Source: Bdellovibrio sp. (lineage in GTDB: Bacteria; Bdellovibrionota; Bdellovibrionia; Bdellovibrionales; Bdellovibrionaceae). From it: 20,521 nucleotides of DNA. The stretch lies in NCBI GenBank assembly GCA_019104905.1, contig JAHRXB010000276.1:1-20521 (forward strand). The letters are read 5' to 3'. The position numbers and the translations under genes were made by a program. A model generated the notes under the pieces. That model worked only from the letters and a program-made list of their open reading frames with translations, did not search any database and was not told the DNA's origin. Of the stretch, positions 15,025-20,521 are shown one piece after another (the first letter of the stretch is position 1; each line of letters begins with the position of its first letter).

Positions 15025-16014
15025 GTGAGTGATATTCTTTTAGAGGTACAAAATCTTAAGACGCGTTTTAAAACCGACGACGGATCTTTTTTCGCCGTTG
15101 ACGACGTCAGCTTTTCTGTAAAAAAAGGGCAAACACTTGGAATCGTTGGTGAATCTGGCTGCGGAAAGTCGGTCACCTCCCTTTCTGTCATGCGCCTGAT
15201 CCAAAAGCCGGGGAATATCGAATCCGGAAAAGTCCTCTTCAAAGGGCAAAATCTTCTCGAATTTTCCGATGATAAAATGAGAGAAATTCGCGGAAACGAA
15301 ATCGCGATGATCTTCCAAGAGCCCATGACCTCTTTGAACCCCGTTTACACGATCGGGGATCAAATCGAAGAAGCCATCTTGCTTCACCAAAAAGAGCTGA
15401 ATAAACAACAAGCTCGCGAACGCGCTATCGACATGCTTCGTATCGTGGGTATTCCTGCCCCCGAAAAACGTTTCCACGAATATCCTCATCAACTTTCTGG
15501 TGGAATGAGACAGCGTGTGATGATCGCGATGGCGATCAGTTGTAATCCCGAACTACTTATTGCCGACGAGCCCACCACCGCTTTGGATGTGACCATTCAA
15601 GCTCAAATCTTGGATTTGATGCGTAAGTTACAAAAAGACTTCAACGCTGGAATGATTCTGATCACTCACGATCTCGGTGTTGTGGCAGAGATGTGCCAGG
15701 AAGTCGCCGTGATGTACGCCGGCCGTATTGTCGAGTTTGGAACAGTCGAAGACATTTTCTATCGCCCTAAGCACCCTTACACAAAAGGTTTGCTGGATTC
15801 GATTCCTCACTTCGAAACAGGTCACAAGCTTGAACACTTAAGAACAATCAAAGGCATGGTACCAAGTCTTTACAACCTTCCCAAAGGTTGCCGCTTTGCC
15901 GATCGTTGTCCTTACGCTCAAGATGATTGCCGTGCAGCTTATCCGACTCTTGAAAATCTTCGTGGCCTCCATAAGGTGGCTTGTTACCACCCCTTGTCTG
16001 AAGAGGTAAAATAA
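15025..16014 (+). CDS. oppD: Oligopeptide/dipeptide ABC transporter ATPase, OppD/DppD type
   Basis: This 329-aa cytosolic ATPase is one of the two different nucleotide-binding subunits that power peptide (or nickel/sugar) uptake in the Opp/Dpp family. Visible features are Walker A GESGCGKS (42-49), the Q-loop in [12 protein letters not shown], the signature LSGGMRQRV (157-165), Walker B LLIADEP (177-183) and the switch His in LITHDLGVV. The oligopeptide-transporter C-terminal extension contains [12 protein letters not shown] and [15 protein letters not shown], Cys-rich as in the OppD/DppD group that can carry an Fe-S cluster. The start is GTG 15025, with GGGGG 9 nt upstream. It runs with oppF 2 bp downstream. 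No permease or substrate-binding gene is in the window, so the partners must be elsewhere. Confidence 0.92.
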   Translation: MSDILLEVQNLKTRFKTDDGSFFAVDDVSFSVKKGQTLGIVGESGCGKSVTSLSVMRLIQKPGNIESGKVLFKGQNLLEFSDDKMREIRGNEIAMIFQEPMTSLNPVYTIGDQIEEAILLHQKELNKQQARERAIDMLRIVGIPAPEKRFHEYPHQLSGGMRQRVMIAMAISCNPELLIADEPTTALDVTIQAQILDLMRKLQKDFNAGMILITHDLGVVAEMCQEVAVMYAGRIVEFGTVEDIFYRPKHPYTKGLLDSIPHFETGHKLEHLRTIKGMVPSLYNLPKGCRFADRCPYAQDDCRAAYPTLENLRGLHKVACYHPLSEEVK

Positions 16015-16016
16015 GA

Positions 16017-16985
16017 ATGAGCACTCCTCTTTTGAAAGTTGAAAATCTCACAAAAAGTTTCCCTATCTATGGCGGCCTTTTCAGTCGTGAAGTGGCCAGC
16101 GTCAAAGCGGTTCAAGGAATTTCTTTTGAACTGAACAAGGGTGAGACCCTGGGCCTTGTGGGCGAATCCGGTTGCGGTAAATCCACTTTGGGTCGCTGTT
16201 TGATCCGTCTTCATGATTCCACCTCTGGAAAGATCAGCTACAACGGCAAAGACATCACCCACATTGCGGGTGAAGAACTTCGTGAAATGCGCAAAAAGAT
16301 GCAGATCATCTTCCAAGATCCCTTTGCTTCTTTGAATCCGCGCATGACCATCGGCGCGATTCTGGAAGAGCCGCTGATCATTCATAATCTTTATGCCTCT
16401 GCCAAAGATCGCCAAGATCGTATCCATGAATTGTTGGATCTCGTGGGTCTGCGCCGTGAACACCTGAATCGCTATCCTCATGAGTTCTCGGGGGGACAAC
16501 GTCAACGTGTGGGTATTGCCCGCTCTTTGGCCGTGAATCCCGAGTTGATCGTCTGTGATGAGCCCGTCTCTGCCTTGGACGTTTCCATCCAAGCCCAGGT
16601 CATCAATCTTTTGATGGAGCTACAGCAGAAATTGGGACTCACCTACATCTTCATCGCTCATGACTTGAAGGTGGTCGAGCACGTTTCTACAAAAGTGGCG
16701 GTGATGTATTTAGGTAAAATCGTGGAAATGGCCGAAGCTGAAGAGCTTTACCGCAATCCCAAACACCCCTATACCAAAGCCCTGATGTCAGCGATTCCGG
16801 TTCCAGACCCTCGCCGTCGTGATGAGCGCATCATCTTGACTGGCGACGTTCCGTCTCCGATCAATCCTCCTTCAGGTTGTCATTTCCATCCTCGATGCCC
16901 CATGGCTATCGAAGATTGCAAGACCATCGTCCCGCCTTTGGAAGAAAAATCAAAGGATCACATCGCAGCTTGTATCCGAGTGTAA
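16017..16985 (+). CDS. oppF: Oligopeptide/dipeptide ABC transporter ATPase, OppF/DppF type
   Basis: This 322-aa protein is the second nucleotide-binding subunit, pairing with OppD to form the heterodimeric ATPase. The start [16 protein letters not shown] with a GLFSRE insertion before [11 protein letters not shown] is typical of OppF. Walker A is GESGCGKS (49-56), the Q-loop is in [12 protein letters not shown], the signature is FSGGQRQRV (157-165), Walker B is LIVCDEP (177-183) and the switch His is in FIAHDLKVV. The C-terminal extension carries [19 protein letters not shown] and [18 protein letters not shown] 16017 comes 2 bp after the oppD stop, with AGAGG at 16002-16006 inside the end of oppD, so the two are translationally linked. 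The next gene starts 49 bp later and probably has separate control. Confidence 0.92.
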   Translation: MSTPLLKVENLTKSFPIYGGLFSREVASVKAVQGISFELNKGETLGLVGESGCGKSTLGRCLIRLHDSTSGKISYNGKDITHIAGEELREMRKKMQIIFQDPFASLNPRMTIGAILEEPLIIHNLYASAKDRQDRIHELLDLVGLRREHLNRYPHEFSGGQRQRVGIARSLAVNPELIVCDEPVSALDVSIQAQVINLLMELQQKLGLTYIFIAHDLKVVEHVSTKVAVMYLGKIVEMAEAEELYRNPKHPYTKALMSAIPVPDPRRRDERIILTGDVPSPINPPSGCHFHPRCPMAIEDCKTIVPPLEEKSKDHIAACIRV

Positions 16986-17010
16986 AGAAGTTGGCAGTTT
17001 AGTCCGATAG
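16983..17010 (+). promoter_or_regulatory. Candidate FliA (sigma-28)-like promoter before the PilZ gene
   Basis: TAAA (16983-16986, overlapping the oppF stop codon), 16 bp, then TCCGATAG (17003-17010, 6/8 to GCCGATAA). Transcription would start near 17017, giving an 18-nt leader that contains only the 3' arm of the hairpin described at 17007-17036. Confidence 0.38.
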
Positions 17011-17036
17011 ACTCCCTAGTGTACCGGGGAGTCTAT
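17007..17036 (+). promoter_or_regulatory. Hairpin covering the ribosome-binding site and start of the PilZ gene
   Basis: ATAGACTCCC (17007-17016) pairs perfectly with GGGAGTCTAT (17027-17036) across a 10-nt loop. The 3' arm contains most of the Shine-Dalgarno sequence (GGGGAG, 17026-17031) and the first two bases of the ATG at 17035. In a transcript reading through from oppF, translation would be masked; a transcript starting near 17017 would escape. Confidence 0.55.
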
Positions 17037-17859
17037 GAAAACACAGGGTAAAGTTTGGATAATTTATGATGCTGAGACAAAGACACAGACAAAACCGATG
17101 TCTGTAGTTCAAGCTCAAGTCACCCTGCTTTCTGTGGCTGCAGAAAACCCTGGAAAATACTTTATTTGGACACCCGGCTGGGAAGAGTGGATCTGCGTTC
17201 GCGAATTTCTCGATTCAGATCAAAACTATTTTGCGATCATTCAGCCTCCAAAACCCAAAGAAGTTTCAAAAGAAGTTCCGACCGAGACGCTGACCGCGAC
17301 TCACAACGCACCCGCCACCAACAATGTCGATAGCGCTTACACTCAAGTGGTCGTAGGGGATATCCCCAGTCGACGTGAAGAAATCGGTGGCTATCACTCT
17401 CAAGACTTTAATGGCGACGAATTGGATCTAAAAAAGATCTCAAAAGTAAAACCCGACGCCTTTAAGAAAAAAAGTGAGCCTCTTACGAAAAAGGAAGAGC
17501 CCAGCGGAGCCGATCGCCGTCGCGATCCCCGTCACAACTTCAAAATCGAAGTGGTTCTCGTTTCAAAAATTCGTTCGTTCCGAACCTACTCTAGAAATAT
17601 CTCCTTAAGCGGAACCATGCTTGAAGATGAGATTCCGAAAGATTTTTTAAACAAGCCCTTTGACTTGATTATCGTAAATCCTTTCGAGCCGGATCCTGCA
17701 AAATCTCGTCTGCTGTTCCGAGCTAAAATCGTCGGTGATCTGACGGATCCTCGACGTTTGATGTTTATCGAACAAGACGTCGCGATGACGTTGCGTCTGG
17801 ATGCTTTGTTAAAAGCTTACGTTGCCTATCAAGATCAAATTCGCCGAAGTGCGGGCTAG
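17035..17859 (+). CDS. PilZ-domain c-di-GMP receptor with GYF-like N-terminal domain
   Basis: This is a 274-aa cytosolic protein. Residues 1-65 (KVWIIYDAETKTQTKPMS, then KYFIWTPGWEEWICVREF) look like the small GYF_2/DUF4339-type domain, with spaced Trp/Tyr residues, that mediates protein contacts. Residues 70-155 are a low-complexity charged linker. From about 158 on is a PilZ domain. The c-di-GMP loop RRRDPR gives an intact RxxxR (Arg162, Arg166), and NISLSG (Asn188, Ser190, Gly193) gives the [D/N]xSxxG motif, so ligand binding is likely. A C-terminal helix (MTLRLDALLKAYVAYQDQIRR) ends it. PilZ proteins transmit c-di-GMP signals to motility, envelope or predation machinery; the partner here is unknown. 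The start is ATG 17035 with GGGGAG only 3 nt upstream. Confidence 0.82.
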   Translation: MKTQGKVWIIYDAETKTQTKPMSVVQAQVTLLSVAAENPGKYFIWTPGWEEWICVREFLDSDQNYFAIIQPPKPKEVSKEVPTETLTATHNAPATNNVDSAYTQVVVGDIPSRREEIGGYHSQDFNGDELDLKKISKVKPDAFKKKSEPLTKKEEPSGADRRRDPRHNFKIEVVLVSKIRSFRTYSRNISLSGTMLEDEIPKDFLNKPFDLIIVNPFEPDPAKSRLLFRAKIVGDLTDPRRLMFIEQDVAMTLRLDALLKAYVAYQDQIRRSAG

Positions 17860-17893
17860 ACGTTTTTCCACCCTCCAGATTTCCAAGATTTAA

Positions 17894-17909
17894 GTTAAGA
17901 ATCCTTAAC
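17894..17909. promoter_or_regulatory. Palindrome overlapping the putative promoter of the 17954 lipoprotein
   Basis: This is a perfect inverted repeat, GTTAAG (17894-17899) and CTTAAC (17904-17909), with 4 bp between. It covers the -35 element of the candidate promoter at 17896-17922, a position suited to a repressor or activator dimer. Confidence 0.38.
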
Positions 17910-17922
17910 ACCTCACCGATAT
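17896..17922 (+). promoter_or_regulatory. Candidate FliA (sigma-28)-like promoter
   Basis: TAAG (17896-17899), exactly 15 bp, then ACCGATAT (17915-17922, 6/8 to GCCGATAA). Transcription would start near 17930, 24 nt before the ATG and just before AGGAG (17941-17945). Confidence 0.4.
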
Positions 17923-17953
17923 CTTATTATGAAGCGCGTGAGGAGATAAACTT

Positions 17954-19147
17954 ATGAGTGCAGTGAAGTACTTTGTTTTCTTAATATCCATGATGGCATT
18001 TCTCACTTCTTGTCAGCCGCCCGTTCAAGAGACCGGGAAAGACGGCGAAGGAAGTTCAAATAATCCTCCAGCAGAGGCGCCTTCCACGCCCGAGGCTCCC
18101 ACTCGTCGCCTCTATGTCGCTAGTGGACAGTGTTACTCAGGATCAGGCATAACAACTTTCAATGCCACTACGGCCTCCAATCTGATATTCAAGGTGAATA
18201 CCACAACAGGCAGTCGCGAAGGAATCATTGCAGACTATTATGCGGCTCCCGCCGCAGCCGGGGACACGCCCCTGTCTCTTGTCGAATGGGATGCTCACAA
18301 CCTCTTGGTTTTCGTACGTAATGGAACCAAAGGAGGACTTGAAGTTCTTCCGAAGCAAGGCGGAACCAGAAATGTTTTTGGGACCAATCCCGCCATCTCC
18401 ACAATTCTGGCGACAACTCCTCAAGCTATGCAAAAAAGTTCTGATGGGGGCCTTCTTCTGATTCGCACCGGGTTTATTGAAAAACTCAATGCTTCGGGAA
18501 TTCGACAAGCGTCTCCACACGTCAATAATAACCTCGGCGCCACTTGTGGAACTTCCAATGCTCTTTATACCAATATCGCTGTCTCGAATAGTGGTCATAT
18601 CATCACTGCCAATGCGGCAGCGTCGCCTAACAATCGACTGATCAGCGTTCCTGGCGCTGGTGCGAATGGCAGTTGCTCCTCGGGAGTGGCCGCCCCCGCC
18701 ACAACAACTCATGCTACAGCTTTGGTCTTTGATCGTACTCACGGCAAACTCATTGTTGCCTATGCCGGTAATACCATTGCTTCAGCCAATGTTAACAGCA
18801 TCCATGCCTATGACTTTGATGAAACCACTGGAGTCATTAGCAATGATCAGATCATCTATGATGCTAATCAATACCCCACCGTCTATCCGTATCTGCTTTT
18901 TGGAATCTCCGCGATGACTCTTGATGAGGAAACCAATTCCTTGTATGTCGCAACGGCTATTTCCAATGCCACCACCACAATCAACTATGCCATTGAAAAA
19001 CTCGCCTACAATGCGGCAAAAATTGGTGTGACGAATTCAGAGGTTCTGACTCGATCCGGTGGTCTGCCATTTTATAATTATGGAGCTGATACAAAGTGCA
19101 TCTCTTCGATGGTGATCGGAACTGAATCCGTCTCTTTGACGCAATAA
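17954..19147 (+). CDS. Large lipoprotein, beta-propeller-like, unknown function
   Basis: This is a 397-aa lipoprotein. The signal peptide has its lipobox at L-T-S-C with lipidated Cys20 (MSAVKYFVFLISMMAFLTSC). A Pro/Glu/Ser-rich tether (21-50, ending in the STPEAPTRR segment) follows. The rest is rich in Thr, Asn, Ala and Gly with repeated short strands: RRLYVASGQCY, NLLFVFVRNG-like NLLVFVRNGT, GGLLLIRTG, GHIITANAA, GKLIVAYAGN, NSLYVATAIS. Each is followed by a turn, as in WD40/YVTN-type beta-propellers. Cysteines (TCGTS, GSCSSG, TKCISS) could form disulfides outside the cytoplasm. I recognise no catalytic motif or named family. AGGAG is 8 nt before ATG 17954. The gene ends 3 bp before the stop of the convergent subtilisin gene, with no terminator between them. 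Confidence 0.7.
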   Translation: MSAVKYFVFLISMMAFLTSCQPPVQETGKDGEGSSNNPPAEAPSTPEAPTRRLYVASGQCYSGSGITTFNATTASNLIFKVNTTTGSREGIIADYYAAPAAAGDTPLSLVEWDAHNLLVFVRNGTKGGLEVLPKQGGTRNVFGTNPAISTILATTPQAMQKSSDGGLLLIRTGFIEKLNASGIRQASPHVNNNLGATCGTSNALYTNIAVSNSGHIITANAAASPNNRLISVPGAGANGSCSSGVAAPATTTHATALVFDRTHGKLIVAYAGNTIASANVNSIHAYDFDETTGVISNDQIIYDANQYPTVYPYLLFGISAMTLDEETNSLYVATAISNATTTINYAIEKLAYNAAKIGVTNSEVLTRSGGLPFYNYGADTKCISSMVIGTESVSLTQ

Positions 19148-19150
19148 AGA

Positions 19151-20521
19151 CTAGTCACTACCGGTAAAACTTAAACTCCAGCGGGTCAAAGTGCCCGTGT
19201 GAGATTCTTTGCCATCAACCACTTTCAAAGTCCAAGCCCCTTGAGAGCCTTCCTGATAAAAGGCATTACTTAAGAAAACTTCGCCCTGATAGTTTGCCAA
19301 GCCGCTGAGCGAGTTATTCATATTGATAAGAATATTTTTTGTTCCTGATGGAGACGTCAGCTCCAAACTCAAATTCGCCACATTCGTATGGGTGATCCAC
19401 ACCTTAAGCTGCACGGACTCAATTTTAACATTCGTCCCAATCGCCATAACATCCGAGACCCCCGTGGCACTATTGTCGGGTATCGCAAGATTCAAACCAC
19501 TGCGTTCATCGGCCCAATTAGTTTCAATGTAGTTTCCGAAAACAAAGTGATAGTCCTTCGCTAAGGCCACGGCCGCATCAACGTCAATTCTTCCAAAACC
19601 ATACCAATTATGAAATTTGAAACCTGCACTGTTTTCAATCCAGACTCGCTCCCAAATGGCGCCTGTAGGAATCGCTTCGCCTTCTGGGTGGGTCAGCGCC
19701 CCTGATGTCGTATAGTCAATGGGCACTGCTGTTTTTGCTAATATGTATTTTACATCTCGCCAGGTTAAGCTGGGATTGGCCTGCAAAATCAAAGCAATCG
19801 CACCACTCAAAACCGGTGCTGCGGCGGAAGTTCCATTGAAGGTCGCACTATAGTTGCATCCCGTATTGCCCAATCCTCCCCGCTCAAAGACCAAGCTGCC
19901 TCCCACAGAGGAATTGGAAAATCCTTTGCTACAGCCCATGCGATCTGTCGTAATCATCGCCGGAGAATCATCACCGAACTCTCCGCCAAAAGACGATATC
20001 CAAAGATTCGACCCCATGGAGGAATAGGAAGCCGCGTATCCCGATGCATTCAAGGCCGCCGTCATAATCGTGTAAGGAGTGGTGTTGTCAGAGTCAAAGT
20101 TCGAATTTCCCACACAGTAAGTCGATTTCGAGCCTCGACAATAAACAGAATAGTCATTGCCGGCTGATTTAACGTAGATGGCGCCCTTTCCGGAACGCAA
20201 ATTAAGTACGCCCGTACGCATTTTCGCATGAAACGCAGGTACGGCCGCAATCAAACTATTCTGAGTCGAACCCCAACTCATATTAAAGATATCGAAATCG
20301 CCTCCCGCCTGATCTACCAAGAAGGATTCCATTTGTTTGACTGTCGAAGAAAGAAAGTTGGCAGATCCAATGGAAGATTTCGGCGCGACGCCCTTAGTAC
20401 CCACACCATTCGAGGCCACTGCGGCAATCAAACCCGCCACAGCCGTTCCATGGTTATCATCAGACGCAATCGGTGCGGCGCTTGTTATCGAATACGATGG
20501 AATTGAATAGTCTTTGGAAAC
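19151..20521 (-). CDS. Subtilisin-like serine protease (S8) with C-terminal P-domain, partial
   Basis: This is the C-terminal 456 codons of a secreted serine protease. The frame is open to the right edge, so the signal peptide, any pro-region and the catalytic-Asp motif lie outside the window. The His motif DDNHGTAVAG has its catalytic His at 20450-20452. MSWGS and SAGND mark the S8 core with the oxyanion Asn. NGTSAAAPVLSGA carries the nucleophile Ser at 19826-19828. From about residue 305 of the visible part a P-domain follows: LNLAIPDNSATGVSD, VKIESVQLKVWITHTNVANL, SPSGT and GAWTLKVVDG, as in proprotein convertases and many secreted bacterial proteases, where it stabilises the catalytic domain. 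The GTG at 20438-20440 is an internal valine, not a start. In a predatory bacterium this would fit digestion of prey protein. It converges on the 17954 lipoprotein gene. Confidence 0.93.
   Translation of the reverse strand, partial: VSKDYSIPSYSITSAAPIASDDNHGTAVAGLIAAVASNGVGTKGVAPKSSIGSANFLSSTVKQMESFLVDQAGGDFDIFNMSWGSTQNSLIAAVPAFHAKMRTGVLNLRSGKGAIYVKSAGNDYSVYCRGSKSTYCVGNSNFDSDNTTPYTIMTAALNASGYAASYSSMGSNLWISSFGGEFGDDSPAMITTDRMGCSKGFSNSSVGGSLVFERGGLGNTGCNYSATFNGTSAAAPVLSGAIALILQANPSLTWRDVKYILAKTAVPIDYTTSGALTHPEGEAIPTGAIWERVWIENSAGFKFHNWYGFGRIDVDAAVALAKDYHFVFGNYIETNWADERSGLNLAIPDNSATGVSDVMAIGTNVKIESVQLKVWITHTNVANLSLELTSPSGTKNILINMNNSLSGLANYQGEVFLSNAFYQEGSQGAWTLKVVDGKESHTGTLTRWSLSFTGSD

Noticed and set aside
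15984..16592. 202-codon open frame on the - strand opposite oppF
   Set aside because: It is a shadow of the clear ABC ATPase on the + strand, with no signal, motif or ribosome-binding site of its own.
18143..18742. 199-codon open frame on the - strand opposite the lipoprotein gene
   Set aside because: The composition (Arg/Ser/Gly-rich) is that of a reverse-strand shadow; the + strand gene has a lipobox, a strong AGGAG and the full frame.
20438..20440. GTG as the start of the subtilisin gene
   Set aside because: It encodes the Val of HGTAVAG; the catalytic His and 26 more codons lie upstream in the same open frame up to the window edge.

Overview
The window is a gene-dense stretch of bacterial chromosome. 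Every gap between genes is under about 120 bp, so no stretch over 300 bp lacks a gene, and I see no rRNA, tRNA, CRISPR array or insertion sequence. Several features point to Bdellovibrio or a close relative in the Bdellovibrionota. These are a TTAC-N3-GTAA LexA-type operator (the motif published for Bdellovibrio bacteriovorus) in front of an imuA-imuB-dnaE2 mutagenesis cassette, many exported proteins and lipoproteins, a subtilisin with a P-domain, a PilZ protein, and intermediate G+C. The genus call is an inference; no marker gene is present.

Layout on the + strand: the 3' part of a TonB/TolA-type energy-transducer gene (1-933); a homodimeric-type pyruvate dehydrogenase E1 (1051-3996) whose terminator lies inside the start of an alpha/beta-hydrolase-like gene (4011-4790); an exported protein with a possible clan CD cysteine-peptidase core (4864-5865); a small YflT-like protein (5954-6373); and an Ogt/MGMT alkyltransferase (6417-6914).

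The centre (6963-12108) is the SOS mutagenesis operon. A 54-bp palindromic control region made of three contiguous 11-bp LexA-like units precedes imuA, imuB and dnaE2, whose coding regions overlap. ImuB is expected to link DnaE2 to the beta clamp through a visible QLDFF motif, so the three proteins together perform damage-induced, error-prone translesion synthesis. A Rossmann/methyltransferase-like gene (12163-12957) follows and may be cotranscribed. It meets an O-methyltransferase gene on the - strand (12958-13629) stop to stop.

The last third holds an OmpA-domain lipoprotein (13729-14232), a Gph-like HAD phosphatase (14260-14922), two oligopeptide-ABC ATPases with no permease or binding protein nearby (15025-16985), a PilZ protein with a GYF-like N-terminus (17035-17859), a beta-propeller-like lipoprotein (17954-19147) and, convergent with it, a partial secreted subtilisin with a P-domain that runs off the right edge (19151-20521, - strand).

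The most interesting signals are regulatory. They are the three-unit LexA operator, three FliA(sigma-28)-like promoters before two exported-protein genes and the PilZ gene, hairpins that enclose translation starts (gph, pilZ), a terminator inside a coding start, and tandem 11-bp repeats in the only divergent promoter region.
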